Shown here one piece after another: positions 50,730-60,328 of a DNA stretch of 64,000 nt. This DNA is from Streptomyces sp. NBC_00457 (GTDB lineage Bacteria > Actinomycetota > Actinomycetes > Streptomycetales > Streptomycetaceae). Both the position numbers and the translations under genes were made by a program. The DNA is taken from contig NZ_CP107905.1 in the NCBI RefSeq assembly GCF_036014015.1, positions 8,680,001 through 8,744,000 of the forward strand, read 5' to 3'. Every line of letters begins with the position of its first letter. Within the stretch, counting starts at the first letter, position 1. The notes under the pieces are model-generated. The model worked only from the letters and a program-made list of their open reading frames with translations, ran no database searches and was not told the DNA's origin.

Positions 50730-52928
50730 CTATGAGGCGGCGCGCTCCTGTTCACGGATCCTTTCGGAGATCTGCGGCGGCATCGGCTCGTGCCGGGCGT
50801 ACGAACGGTTGAAGCGCGCTGTGCCGTGCGACAGGGACCGCAGGTCGACGGCGTACCGGCCGATCTCGATCTCCGGCACCTCGGCCCGTACGAGGGTCCG
50901 CGCGCCGGTCGTCTGCTCGGTGCCCAGTACCCGGCCGCGCCGCCCCGACAGGTCGCTCATCACGGCGCCCACATAGTCGTCGCCGACCAGGACGGTCACC
51001 TCGGCCACCGGCTCCAGCAGATGGATCTTCGTGTCGGCCGCGGCCTCCCGCAGCGCCAGCGCGCCCGCCGTCTGGAACGCGGCGTCGGAGGAGTCCACGG
51101 AGTGCGCCTTGCCGTCGAGGAGCGTCACCCGGATGTCGACGAGCGGGTGTCCGGCCGCAACTCCCCTGGCGGCCTGGGCCCTTACGCCCTTCTCGACCGA
51201 CGGGATGAACTGCCGCGGCACCGCACCGCCGACCACCTTGTCCACGAACTCGATGCCCGAGCCGCCCGGCAGCGGCTCCACCTCGATCTCGCAGATCGCG
51301 TACTGCCCGTGCCCGCCGGACTGCTTCACATGCCGGCCGCGCCCGGCGGACTTGTCCGCGAACGTCTCCCGTAGGGAGACCTTGTGCCCGATCACGTCGA
51401 CCTGCACGCCGTACCGGCTGCGCAGCCGCTCCAGCGCGACGTCCGCGTGCGCCTCGCCCAGGCACCACAGCACCACCTGGTGGGTGTCCTGGTTCTGCTC
51501 GAGCCGCATCGTCGGATCCTCGGCGACCAGCCGGGACAGGCCCTGCGAGAGCTTGTCCTCGTCGGCCTTGCTGTGCGCCTGGATCGCCAGCGGCAGCAGC
51601 GGGTCGGGCATCTGCCAGGGCTCCATCAGGAGGGGGTCGTCCTTGGCCGAGAGCGTGTCGCCGGTCTCCGCGCGGCTCAGCTTCGCCACGGACGCCAGGT
51701 CCCCGGCGATGCAGTGGGTGAGCGTGCGCTGCTGCTTGCCGAACGGTGCGGACAGGGCGCCGATCCGTTCGTCGACGTCGTGGTCCTCATGCCCCCGGTC
51801 GGCGAGTCCGTGCCCGGAGACATGCACGGTCGCGTCGGGGCGCAGGGTGCCGGAGAAGACGCGCACCAGGGAGACCCGGCCGACGTACGGGTCGGACGCC
51901 GTCTTCACGACCTCGGCGACCAGCGGCCCGTCCGGGTCGCAGAGCTTCAGCTCGCGCGGCTTGCCGTCGACGGTGGTGACCCGGGGTGCCTCGCGCTCCA
52001 GGGGGGTCGGGAAGCCGCGTGTGACCAGTTCCAGCAGCTCGACCGTGCCGAGTCCCTGCCGGGCGCCGTCGGCCGCGGGGGCGGCGGCCAGGACGGGGAA
52101 GAAGACCCCGCGCGCGACGGCCCGTTCCAGGTCGTCGATCAGCGTCTTGACGTCGATGCTCTCGCCGCCGAGATACCGGTCCATGAGGGTCTCGTCCTCG
52201 CTCTCCGAGATGATCCCCTCGATCAGCCGGTTGCGGGCCTCCTCGATCAGCGGCAGCCGCTCCGGATCCGGATCCGACTCCTTGCGCTCGCCGGTCGAGT
52301 AGTCGAACAGCTTCTGCGACAGCAGCCCGATCAGCCCGGTCACGGGCGCGTGCCCGTCGGGCCCCTGCGGACCGTGCAGCGGCAGATACAGCGGCAGGAC
52401 GGCGTCGGGGTCGTCCCCGCCGAAGGCCTCCGCGCAGATCCGCGTCATCTCCTCGTAGTCGGCGCGCGCGGCCTCCAGGTGCGTGACGACGATCGCGCGG
52501 GGCATGCCGACGGCAGCGCACTCCTCCCACACCATGCGGGTCGAGCCGTCCACCCCGTCCGACGCGGAGACGACGAAAAGGGCCGCGTCCGCCGCTCGCA
52601 GACCGGCCCTCAGCTCTCCGACGAAGTCGGCGTATCCGGGGGTGTCGAGGATGTTGACCTTGATGCCGTCCCATTCGACGGGCACCAGGGAGAGCTGCAC
52701 CGAACGCTGCTGCCGGTGCTCGATCTCGTCGTAGTCCGAAACGGTGCCGCCGTCCTCCACACGGCCCGCCCGGTTCACTGCCCCCGCTGTGAGTGCGAGG
52801 GCTTCCACCAACGTGGTCTTGCCCGATCCGCTGTGGCCGACCAGCACCACATTCCGTACGGACGCGGGGTGGTCGGCCGCTGTTGCCCTGCCGGCGGCTC
52901 CGGGGTGTGCGTTCGCCTTGTCGCCCAT
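50730..52928 (-). CDS. EF-G-like translational GTPase paralogue (EF-G2/FusA2 type)
   Basis: The 732-aa protein has all EF-G domains in order: a G domain with P-loop GHSGSGKT (31-38) and DTPGYADF (95-102), then domains II to V with ARGVAAGHPLVDIRVTLLDG in domain IV. The base-specificity motif NKxD is replaced by THLE (149-152), and the N-terminal leader is Ala/Gly-rich. It belongs to the second EF-G class also found in mycobacteria, whose translation role is debated. GGAGG precedes the ATG. The canonical fusA must lie elsewhere. Confidence 0.92.
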   Translation of the reverse strand: MGDKANAHPGAAGRATAADHPASVRNVVLVGHSGSGKTTLVEALALTAGAVNRAGRVEDGGTVSDYDEIEHRQQRSVQLSLVPVEWDGIKVNILDTPGYADFVGELRAGLRAADAALFVVSASDGVDGSTRMVWEECAAVGMPRAIVVTHLEAARADYEEMTRICAEAFGGDDPDAVLPLYLPLHGPQGPDGHAPVTGLIGLLSQKLFDYSTGERKESDPDPERLPLIEEARNRLIEGIISESEDETLMDRYLGGESIDVKTLIDDLERAVARGVFFPVLAAAPAADGARQGLGTVELLELVTRGFPTPLEREAPRVTTVDGKPRELKLCDPDGPLVAEVVKTASDPYVGRVSLVRVFSGTLRPDATVHVSGHGLADRGHEDHDVDERIGALSAPFGKQQRTLTHCIAGDLASVAKLSRAETGDTLSAKDDPLLMEPWQMPDPLLPLAIQAHSKADEDKLSQGLSRLVAEDPTMRLEQNQDTHQVVLWCLGEAHADVALERLRSRYGVQVDVIGHKVSLRETFADKSAGRGRHVKQSGGHGQYAICEIEVEPLPGGSGIEFVDKVVGGAVPRQFIPSVEKGVRAQAARGVAAGHPLVDIRVTLLDGKAHSVDSSDAAFQTAGALALREAAADTKIHLLEPVAEVTVLVGDDYVGAVMSDLSGRRGRVLGTEQTTGARTLVRAEVPEIEIGRYAVDLRSLSHGTARFNRSYARHEPMPPQISERIREQERAAS

Positions 52929-53199
52929 GGCCTTGCCTCCCGTGCACGGTGAGGTCTCTGTGGGCGCGGACACGCGGCTCCACGTGCGGTGGCGGCTCCG
53001 GCGACGCCCGCGGTCCTTCGAGCTTTCCACTCCCGTCACGGTGCGTCCATACGAGGGACGCGATCTGGCCGCCCGCCGTCTGTTGCGGACGGTGGCCGGT
53101 GGCGGGTGCCCGGACGTCGCCGACACGCGCGCGTGGCTACGATGGGCCAGCCGGTGGCCAGCAGGGGCCGTCCGGCGACACCGAGCCCTCGGGAAGGCC

Positions 53200-53877
53200 A
53201 TGCTGAACAAGTACGCGCGTGCATTCTTCACGCGTGTCCTCACACCGTTCGCCGCGTTTCTCATCCGTCGCGGGGTCAGCCCCGACACGGTGACGCTCCT
53301 CGGCACCGCCGGAGTGGTCGCGGGAGCGCTGGTCTTCTACCCGATGGGCGAGTTCTTCTGGGGCACGGTCGTGATCACGCTGTTCGTGTTCTCCGACCTC
53401 GTCGACGGCAATATGGCCCGCCAGCTCGGCCGCTCCAGCCGCTGGGGCGCCTTCCTGGACTCCACGCTCGACCGGGTCGCCGACGGCGCGATCTTCGGCG
53501 GCTTCATCCTCTGGTACGCGGGGGGCGGCGACGACCTCGTGCTGTGCGCCGTCTCGATCTTCTGCCTGGCCAGCGGCCAGGTGGTGTCGTACACCAAGGC
53601 CCGCGGCGAGTCGATCGGCCTGCCGGTCGCGGTCAACGGGCTGGTCGAGCGTGCCGAGCGGCTGGTGATCTCCCTGGTCGCCGCCGGTCTCGCGGGCCTG
53701 CACGACTTCGGTGTGCCCGGTATCCAGTACCTGCTGCCGGTCGCCCTGTGGGTCGTCGCCGTCGGCAGCCTGGTGACGCTGATCCAGCGGGTCGTCACGG
53801 TCCGCCGGGAGTCGGCCGAGGCGGACGAGGCCGCCGCGCGGGAAAATGCCTCCCAAGGGAGTGAGGCGGCGAAGTGA
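53200..53877 (+). CDS. pgsA: CDP-alcohol phosphatidyltransferase (phosphatidylinositol phosphate synthase)
   Basis: The 225-aa membrane enzyme has the complete CDP-alcohol motif: Asp66, Asp69-Gly70, Ala73-Arg74, Gly83, Asp87 and Asp91. About six spans are predicted. Genes for a PIM acyltransferase and PimA follow with 4-base overlaps, so it very likely makes phosphatidylinositol phosphate from CDP-diacylglycerol and inositol phosphate, as in mycobacteria. GGAAGG precedes the ATG at 53200. Confidence 0.93.
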   Translation: MLNKYARAFFTRVLTPFAAFLIRRGVSPDTVTLLGTAGVVAGALVFYPMGEFFWGTVVITLFVFSDLVDGNMARQLGRSSRWGAFLDSTLDRVADGAIFGGFILWYAGGGDDLVLCAVSIFCLASGQVVSYTKARGESIGLPVAVNGLVERAERLVISLVAAGLAGLHDFGVPGIQYLLPVALWVVAVGSLVTLIQRVVTVRRESAEADEAAARENASQGSEAAK

Positions 53878-54791
53878 GCGCCCAGGATCGGCTGACGGAC
53901 GCGCTGTACGGGATCGGCTGGAGCACGGTCAAGAAGCTCCCCGAGCCGGTCGCCGTACGACTGGGGAACGCGATCGCCGACGCCGCCTGGAAGCGGCGCG
54001 GCAAGGGCGTACTGCGGCTGGAGAGCAACTACGCGCGCGTGGTGCCGGGCGCGAGCCCGGAGCGCCTCGCCGAGCTCTCGCGCGCGGGCATGCGCTCGTA
54101 TCTGCGGTACTGGATGGAGTCGTTCCGGCTGCCGGCCTGGAGCGCCGAGCGCATCAGGAACGGCTTCGAGGTCAAGGACATCCACCACCTCACGGACGGC
54201 CTCGCCGCCGGCCGCGGCGTCGTCCTGGCCCTGCCCCACCTGGGCAACTGGGACCTGGCCGGCGCCTGGGTCACCACCCAGCTGAAGACGCCCTTCACCA
54301 CGGTCGCCGAGCGCCTGAAGCCCGAGACGCTGTACGACCGTTTCGTCGCCTACCGCGAAGGCCTCGGCATGGAGGTCCTGCCGCACACCGGCGGCACCGC
54401 CTTCGGCACCCTGGCCCGGCGGCTGCGTGACGGCGGGCTGGTCTGTCTGGTCGCCGACCGTGACCTGTCCGCCTCCGGTGTCGAGGTCGAGTTCTTCGGC
54501 GACACGGCCCGGATGCCCGCCGGACCCGCACTGCTCGCCCAGCAGACGGGCGCGCTTCTGCTGCCGGTGACGCTCTGGTACGACGGCTCGCCCGTCATGC
54601 GGGGTCGCGTTCACCCGCCGATCGAGGTACCCGAGGCAGGTACGAAGTCCGAGAAGACGTCTGTCATGACACAGGCGTTGGCGGATGCCTTCGCCGGCGG
54701 GATCGCCGACCATCCGGAGGACTGGCACATGCTGCAGCGACTGTGGCTCGCCGACCTGGAACCCCGACCGTCCGACGGGGAGCGGCCGTGA
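53874..54791 (+). CDS. Phosphatidylinositol mannoside acyltransferase (PatA-like)
   Basis: The 305-aa protein belongs to the LpxL/HtrB-like lysophospholipid acyltransferases. Its catalytic HX4D is HLGNWD (His122-Asp127), and a conserved Asp/Arg block (VADRDLSASGVEVEFFG) follows. In mycobacteria PatA acylates the mannose of PIM1. The gene overlaps pgsA and pimA by 4 bases at each end, so the three are one operon. It acts at the inner membrane face. Confidence 0.92.
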   Translation: MSAQDRLTDALYGIGWSTVKKLPEPVAVRLGNAIADAAWKRRGKGVLRLESNYARVVPGASPERLAELSRAGMRSYLRYWMESFRLPAWSAERIRNGFEVKDIHHLTDGLAAGRGVVLALPHLGNWDLAGAWVTTQLKTPFTTVAERLKPETLYDRFVAYREGLGMEVLPHTGGTAFGTLARRLRDGGLVCLVADRDLSASGVEVEFFGDTARMPAGPALLAQQTGALLLPVTLWYDGSPVMRGRVHPPIEVPEAGTKSEKTSVMTQALADAFAGGIADHPEDWHMLQRLWLADLEPRPSDGERP

Positions 54792-55954
54792 GAATCGGCA
54801 TCGTCTGCCCGTACTCCTGGGACGTGCCGGGCGGCGTCCAGTTCCATATCCGCGACCTCGCCGAGTACTTCATCCGCCTCGGCCACGAAGTGTCCGTCCT
54901 CGCACCCGCCGACGACGACACCCCGCTCCCGCCGTACGTCGTCTCGGCGGGCCGCGCGGTCCCGGTGCCGTACAACGGCTCGGTGGCCCGGCTGAACTTC
55001 GGCTTCCTGTCGGCCGCGCGGGTACGGCGCTGGCTGCACGACGGCGCCTTCGACGTGGTCCACATCCATGAGCCGTCCTCGCCCTCGCTCGGCCTGCTCA
55101 CCTGCTGGGCGGCGCAGGGCCCGATCGTCGCGACCTTCCACACGTCCAACCCGCGCTCCCGGGCGATGCTCGCCGCGTACGCGATCCTCCAGGCCGCGCT
55201 GGAGAAGATCAGCGCGCGGATCGCCGTGAGCGAGTACGCCCGCCGCACCCTCGTGGAACACCTCGGCGGCGACGCGGTGGTGATCCCGAACGGCGTGGAC
55301 GTCGACTTCTTCGCCAAGGCCGAGCCCAAGCCCGAGTGGCAGGGCGACACGATCGGCTTCATAGGGCGCATCGACGAGCCCCGCAAGGGGCTGCCGGTGC
55401 TGATCAAGGCGCTGCCGAAGATCCTCGCCGCCCGTCCGCAGACCCGGCTGCTGGTCGCGGGGCGCGGCGACGAGGAGGAGGCCGTGGAGAAGCTGCCCAA
55501 GGAGATGCGCTCCCGGGTCGAGTTCCTCGGCATGGTCAGCGACGAGGACAAGGCCCGTCTGCTGCGCAGCGTCGACCTGTACGTCGCCCCCAACACCGGC
55601 GGCGAGAGCTTCGGGATCATCCTGGTCGAGGCCATGTCGGCGGGAGCGCCGGTGCTCGCCTCGGATCTGGACGCGTTCGCGCAGGTACTCGACCAGGGCG
55701 CCGCCGGCGAGTTGTTCGCCAACGAGGACGCGAACGCCCTCGCCGAGCGCGCCGTACGCCTCCTCGAGGACCCCGAGCGCCGGGCCGAGCTGCGGGCACG
55801 CGGCAGCGCCCACGTCCGGAGGTTCGACTGGTCCACGGTCGGCGCGGACATCCTGTCGGTCTACGAGACGGTGACGGACGGGACGACGGCGGTGGCGGCC
55901 GCCGACGAGCGCTCGCCGGGGTTGCGGGCACGGCTGGGGCTGGCGCGCGACTGA
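54788..55954 (+). CDS. pimA: Phosphatidylinositol alpha-mannosyltransferase PimA
   Basis: This 388-aa GT4-family GT-B enzyme begins MRIGIVCPYSWDVPGGVQFH, with the GGV loop binding the sugar nucleotide. It carries VVHIHEPSSPSL, VIPNGVD, and the donor-site E-x7-E motif in NTGGESFGIILVEAMSAG. It transfers mannose from GDP-mannose to phosphatidylinositol. The start overlaps the acyltransferase stop. Position and sequence agree with the mycobacterial essential gene. Confidence 0.95.
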   Translation: MRIGIVCPYSWDVPGGVQFHIRDLAEYFIRLGHEVSVLAPADDDTPLPPYVVSAGRAVPVPYNGSVARLNFGFLSAARVRRWLHDGAFDVVHIHEPSSPSLGLLTCWAAQGPIVATFHTSNPRSRAMLAAYAILQAALEKISARIAVSEYARRTLVEHLGGDAVVIPNGVDVDFFAKAEPKPEWQGDTIGFIGRIDEPRKGLPVLIKALPKILAARPQTRLLVAGRGDEEEAVEKLPKEMRSRVEFLGMVSDEDKARLLRSVDLYVAPNTGGESFGIILVEAMSAGAPVLASDLDAFAQVLDQGAAGELFANEDANALAERAVRLLEDPERRAELRARGSAHVRRFDWSTVGADILSVYETVTDGTTAVAAADERSPGLRARLGLARD

Positions 55955-56031
55955 CCCGGCACGCGCGCGTGGGCCTGCCGGTCGGACGCTGACCACAGGT
56001 GCTCCACACGGCCCGGCTAACCTTGCCGCCC

Positions 56032-56574
56032 GTGACCGCAACCCTCATCTGGATCCTCGTCGCCCTCGTGGTGATCGGCCTCTACCTGAGCTGGACCGCA
56101 GGCAGGCTCGACCGGCTGCACGCCCGCATCGACGCCACCCGCGCCGCGCTCGACGCCCAACTGCTGCGCCGCGCCTCGGTGGCCCAGGAACTGGCGACCT
56201 CCGGTGTGCTCGATCCGGCCGCCTCGATCGTCCTGTACGAGGCCGCGCACGCCGCGCGGCAGGCCGAGGAGGAGCAACGCGAGGTCGCCGAGAGCGATTT
56301 GAGCCAGGCGCTCAGGGCCGTGTTCGCCGAGGCGCAGCAGGTGGAGGCGGTACGGGAGGCGCCCGGGGGAGAGGCGGCCACGCGTGAACTCACCGAGGCG
56401 GTACGCCGGGTGCCGATGGCCCGCCGCTTCCACAACGACGCCGTGGGAGCGGCCCGCAGGCTCCGGGAGCACCGCAAGGTGCGCTGGTTCCGGCTGGCCG
56501 GTCATGCGCCCTTCCCGCTGGCCTTCGAGATGGACGACGAGCCCCCGGCGGCCCTGATGGTGCGGGCCGCTTAG
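56032..56574 (+). CDS. Membrane-anchored coiled-coil (LemA-like) protein
   Basis: The 180-aa protein has one N-terminal span ([19 protein letters not shown]) followed by a long amphipathic helical region ([21 protein letters not shown], quoted in part). The arrangement resembles LemA proteins, but I cannot assign it firmly. TAACCT lies 8 bases before the GTG and no ribosome-binding site is present. It is 77 bases from pimA and may have its own promoter. Confidence 0.72.
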   Translation: MTATLIWILVALVVIGLYLSWTAGRLDRLHARIDATRAALDAQLLRRASVAQELATSGVLDPAASIVLYEAAHAARQAEEEQREVAESDLSQALRAVFAEAQQVEAVREAPGGEAATRELTEAVRRVPMARRFHNDAVGAARRLREHRKVRWFRLAGHAPFPLAFEMDDEPPAALMVRAA

Positions 56575-56688
56575 CCGCGCCCGCACCCAAAACGATCCAC
56601 CGGCTCCTCATTGGCCCTTGCTGTGGCCTGGTCCCCTCGCGTTTCCTCGGTATTCGCAGAAACCCTCTTTCACCGAGCGAGGTCACAC

Positions 56689-57603
56689 GTGTCCAGCACG
56701 CTTCCCCACTCCGCCCAGACGCCCGAGACCGGCACCGCGCGCGTGAAGCGCGGCATGGCCGAGCAGCTCAAGGGCGGCGTGATCATGGACGTCGTCACGC
56801 CGGACCAGGCGAAGATCGCCGAGGACGCCGGCGCCGTGGCCGTCATGGCGCTGGAGCGGGTCCCGGCCGACATCCGCAAGGACGGCGGCGTGGCCCGTAT
56901 GTCCGACCCGGACATGATCGAGGGCATCATCGAGGCCGTCTCCATCCCGGTCATGGCCAAGTCCCGCATCGGCCACTTCGTCGAGGCCCAGGTGCTGCAG
57001 TCCCTCGGCGTCGACTACATCGACGAGTCCGAGGTGCTCACCCCGGCCGACGAGGTCAACCACTCCGACAAGTGGGCGTTCACGACCCCCTTCGTCTGCG
57101 GTGCCACCAACCTGGGCGAGGCCCTGCGCCGCATCGCCGAGGGTGCGGCCATGATCCGCTCCAAGGGCGAGGCCGGCACCGGCAACGTCGTCGAGGCCGT
57201 CCGCCACCTGCGCCAGATCAAGAACGAGATCGCCCGTCTGCGCGGCTACGACAACAACGAGCTGTACGCCGCCGCCAAGGAGCTGCGTGCCCCGTACGAG
57301 CTCGTCAAGGAGGTCTCGGAGCTGGGCAAGCTGCCGGTGGTCCTCTTCTCCGCCGGTGGTGTCGCCACCCCGGCCGACGCCGCGCTGATGCGCCAGCTCG
57401 GCGCCGAGGGCGTCTTTGTCGGCTCCGGCATCTTCAAGTCCGGCGACCCGGCCAAGCGTGCCGCCGCCATCGTGAAGGCGACCACCTTCTACGACGACCC
57501 CAAGATCATCGCGGACGCGTCCCGCAACCTCGGCGAGGCCATGGTCGGCATCAACTGCGACACCCTCCCCGAGGCCGAGCGCTACGCGAACCGGGGCTGG
57601 TGA
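56689..57603 (+). CDS. pdxS: Pyridoxal 5'-phosphate synthase, lyase subunit PdxS
   Basis: This 304-aa TIM-barrel enzyme has Asp34 in IMDVV, the Schiff-base Lys91 in MAKSRIGH, and the phosphate loop [11 protein letters not shown]. It condenses ribose and triose phosphates with ammonia to make PLP. The GTG start is chosen from the conserved start and GCGAGG upstream. It overlaps pdxT by one base. Confidence 0.97.
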   Translation: MSSTLPHSAQTPETGTARVKRGMAEQLKGGVIMDVVTPDQAKIAEDAGAVAVMALERVPADIRKDGGVARMSDPDMIEGIIEAVSIPVMAKSRIGHFVEAQVLQSLGVDYIDESEVLTPADEVNHSDKWAFTTPFVCGATNLGEALRRIAEGAAMIRSKGEAGTGNVVEAVRHLRQIKNEIARLRGYDNNELYAAAKELRAPYELVKEVSELGKLPVVLFSAGGVATPADAALMRQLGAEGVFVGSGIFKSGDPAKRAAAIVKATTFYDDPKIIADASRNLGEAMVGINCDTLPEAERYANRGW

Positions 57604-58208
57604 TGACCGCTCCCGTAGTCGGAGTGCTCGCGCTCCAGGGCGACGTACGGGAGCACCTCGTCGCCCTGGCCGCGGCCGGTGCCGTGGCCAGGCCGGTGCG
57701 GCGCCCCGAAGAGCTCGCCGGGATCGACGGCCTGGTCCTGCCCGGCGGCGAGTCCACCACCATCTCGAAGCTGGCGGTCCTCTTCGGCGTGATGGACCCC
57801 CTCCGCGCGCGCGTGCGGGACGGCATGCCCGTCTACGGCACCTGCGCGGGCATGATCATGCTCGCCGACAAGATCCTCGACCCGCGCTCGGGCCAGGAGA
57901 CGATCGGCGGCATCGACATGATCGTGCGTCGCAACGCCTTCGGCCGGCAGAACGAGTCCTTCGAAGCGGCCGTCGAGGTGCGGGGCATCGCGGGCGATCC
58001 TGTGGAGGGCGTCTTCATCCGCGCCCCCTGGGTGGAGTCCGTCGGCGCCGCGGCCGAGGTACTCGCCGAGCACGACGGCCACATCGTCGCGGTCCGTCAG
58101 GGCAACGCGCTGGCCACGTCGTTCCACCCGGAACTGACCGGCGACCACCGCGTGCACGGCCTGTTCGTCGACATGGTGCGCGCGTACCGGACGACGGAGT
58201 CCTTGTAG
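57603..58208 (+). CDS. pdxT: Pyridoxal 5'-phosphate synthase, glutaminase subunit PdxT
   Basis: The 201-aa class I amidotransferase has nucleophile Cys81 in YGTCAGM and His175 and Glu177 in FHPEL. The oxyanion strand is GLVLPGGES. It supplies ammonia to PdxS. TGATG overlap gives coupled translation. Confidence 0.97.
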   Translation: MTAPVVGVLALQGDVREHLVALAAAGAVARPVRRPEELAGIDGLVLPGGESTTISKLAVLFGVMDPLRARVRDGMPVYGTCAGMIMLADKILDPRSGQETIGGIDMIVRRNAFGRQNESFEAAVEVRGIAGDPVEGVFIRAPWVESVGAAAEVLAEHDGHIVAVRQGNALATSFHPELTGDHRVHGLFVDMVRAYRTTESL

Positions 58209-58283
58209 GATCTGGAGGTCTCCCAGGCCCTTAAGATCTGGGGGAGTTCGTTCGGAGATGGGTTACGCGAAGGAGACAGGCAG

Positions 58284-59036
58284 ATGTCCGGCCACTCTAA
58301 ATGGGCCACGACGAAGCACAAGAAGGCCGTGATCGATGCCAAGCGCGGCAAGCTCTTCGCGAAGCTGATCAAGAACATCGAGGTCGCGGCCCGCACCGGT
58401 GGCGCCGACCCCGATGGCAACCCGACGCTGTACGACGCCATCCAGAAGGCGAAGAAGTCGTCGGTCCCGAACAAGAACATCGACTCCGCGGTCAAGCGCG
58501 GCGCCGGCCTGGAGGCCGGTGGCGCCGACTACGAGACGATCATGTACGAGGGCTACGGCCCGAATGGCGTCGCCGTGCTCATCGAGTGCCTCACCGACAA
58601 CCGCAACCGCGCCGCCTCGGACGTCCGCGTCGCCATGACCCGCAACGGCGGCTCCATGGCCGACCCCGGCTCCGTGTCGTACCTCTTCAACCGCAAGGGC
58701 GTCGTGATCGTCCCCAAGGGCGAGCTGACCGAGGACGATGTCCTCGGTGCCGTGCTCGACGCGGGCGCCGAGGAGGTCAATGACCTCGGCGAGAACTTCG
58801 AGGTCATCAGCGAGGCCACCGACCTGGTCGCCGTCCGCACGGCCCTCCAGGACGCCGGCATCGACTACGAGTCCGCCGACGCGAACTTCGTCCCGACCAT
58901 GCAGGTCGAACTGGACGAGGAGGGCGCCAAGAAGATCTTCAAGCTGATCGACGCGCTCGAGGACAGCGACGACGTCCAGAACGTCTTCGCCAACTTCGAT
59001 GTGAGCGACGAGATCATGGAGAAGGTCGACGCGTAA
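58284..59036 (+). CDS. yebC: YebC/PmpR-family protein (ribosome-associated or transcription factor)
   Basis: The 250-aa protein has the family's start [20 protein letters not shown], the ANPTL-like block and the acidic centre [19 protein letters not shown]. YebC members are described both as regulators and as factors aiding translation of proline-rich stretches. AAGGAGAC precedes the ATG. It lies directly before ruvCAB, as in many bacteria, and is closed by a 17-bp terminator. Confidence 0.96.
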   Translation: MSGHSKWATTKHKKAVIDAKRGKLFAKLIKNIEVAARTGGADPDGNPTLYDAIQKAKKSSVPNKNIDSAVKRGAGLEAGGADYETIMYEGYGPNGVAVLIECLTDNRNRAASDVRVAMTRNGGSMADPGSVSYLFNRKGVVIVPKGELTEDDVLGAVLDAGAEEVNDLGENFEVISEATDLVAVRTALQDAGIDYESADANFVPTMQVELDEEGAKKIFKLIDALEDSDDVQNVFANFDVSDEIMEKVDA

Positions 59037-59059
59037 CGCTGCCGCGAGCCGAGCGGATT

Positions 59060-59097
59060 CGGCGGGCCGGGTGGGACACGTCCCACCCGGCCCGCCG
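59060..59097. terminator. 17-bp terminator after yebC
   Basis: The perfect stem CGGCGGGCCGGGTGGGA / TCCCACCCGGCCCGCCG has loop CACG, followed by TTGTTGT. It starts 23 bases after the yebC stop and 60 bases before ruvC, so ruvC likely has its own promoter. Confidence 0.85.
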
Positions 59098-59156
59098 TTG
59101 TTGTCAGTGGTACCCGATAGCCTGCACAAACAGGCGATCGAAGGGACGGTGCGGGG

Positions 59157-59702
59157 TTGCGCGTACTGGGGGTGGACCCGGGGCTGACGCGGTGCGGTGT
59201 CGGCGTGGTCGAAGGTGTCGCGGGCCGGCCCCTCACCATGCTCGGCGTCGGAGTCGTCCGCACGCCCGCGGACGCGGACCTGGGGCACCGTCTCGTCGCC
59301 ATCGAGCAGGGCATCGAGCAGTGGCTGGACGAACACCGGCCCGAATTCGTCGCCGTGGAGCGGGTGTTCAGCCAGCACAACGTGCGGACGGTGATGGGCA
59401 CGGCCCAGGCCAGCGCCGTGGCCATGCTCTGCGCCGCCCGCCGAGGCATCCCCGTCGCCCTGCACACCCCCAGCGAGGTCAAGGCCGCCGTCACCGGCAG
59501 CGGCCGCGCGGACAAGGCGCAGGTCGGCGCGATGGTCACCCGACTGCTGCGGCTCGACGCGCCCCCCAAGCCCGCCGACGCCGCCGACGCGCTCGCGCTC
59601 GCCATCTGCCACATCTGGCGGGCCCCCGCCCAGAACCGCCTCCAGCAGGCTGTCGCCCTGCACGCGGCAAAAACAACCGCATCGAAAGGTCGCCCGGCAT
59701 GA
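59157..59702 (+). CDS. ruvC: Holliday junction endonuclease RuvC
   Basis: The 181-aa resolvase has the four catalytic acids Asp7, Glu68, Asp141 and Asp144 in their usual motifs ([27 protein letters not shown]). The TTG at 59157 is the only start that keeps the catalytic Asp at position 7; GGGA lies 10 bases upstream. It overlaps ruvA by 4 bases. Confidence 0.96.
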   Translation: MRVLGVDPGLTRCGVGVVEGVAGRPLTMLGVGVVRTPADADLGHRLVAIEQGIEQWLDEHRPEFVAVERVFSQHNVRTVMGTAQASAVAMLCAARRGIPVALHTPSEVKAAVTGSGRADKAQVGAMVTRLLRLDAPPKPADAADALALAICHIWRAPAQNRLQQAVALHAAKTTASKGRPA

Positions 59703-60304
59703 TCGCCTTCGTCAGCGGCACGGTCGCCGCCCTCGCCCCCGACGCTGCGGTGGTCGAGGTCGGCGGTGTCGGCATGGCCGTCCAGTGCACGCCGAACACC
59801 CTGTCCACGCTCCGGCTCGGTCAGCCCGCCAAGCTGCACACCTCGCTCGTGGTCCGAGAGGACTCGCTCACCCTGTACGGCTTCGCGGACGACGACGAAC
59901 GGCAGACCTTCGAACTGCTCCAGACCGCCAGCGGAGTCGGCCCCCGCCTGGCCCAGGCCATGCTCGCCGTACACAGCCCGGACGCCCTGCGCCGAGCCGT
60001 CACGACAGCCGACGAGAAGGCACTCACCGCCGTCCCCGGCATCGGCAAGAAGGGCGCCCAGAAGCTGCTGCTGGAGCTGAAGGACCGCCTCGGCGAGCCG
60101 ATCGGCGCCCCCGCGATGGGAACGGCGATCAGCAGCGGCTGGCGAGACCAACTGCACGCCGCGCTGATCGGACTGGGCTACGCCACCCGCGAAGCCGAAG
60201 AGGCCGTGGCCGCCGTGGCCCCGCAGGCCGAGGCGGCAGAGGGCACCCCGCCAGTGGGCCAGCTGCTGAAGGCCGCTCTCCAGACCCTCAACCGCGCCCG
60301 CTGA
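59699..60304 (+). CDS. ruvA: Holliday junction branch-migration subunit RuvA
   Basis: The 201-aa protein has the N-terminal OB domain ([20 protein letters not shown]), two helix-hairpin-helix motifs ([14 protein letters not shown] and [19 protein letters not shown]) and a C-terminal RuvB-binding domain. The overlap with ruvC and the 24-base gap to ruvB indicate one operon. Confidence 0.96.
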   Translation: MIAFVSGTVAALAPDAAVVEVGGVGMAVQCTPNTLSTLRLGQPAKLHTSLVVREDSLTLYGFADDDERQTFELLQTASGVGPRLAQAMLAVHSPDALRRAVTTADEKALTAVPGIGKKGAQKLLLELKDRLGEPIGAPAMGTAISSGWRDQLHAALIGLGYATREAEEAVAAVAPQAEAAEGTPPVGQLLKAALQTLNRAR

Positions 60305-60328
60305 CCCCCCGACCTCGAGGCATACGCA

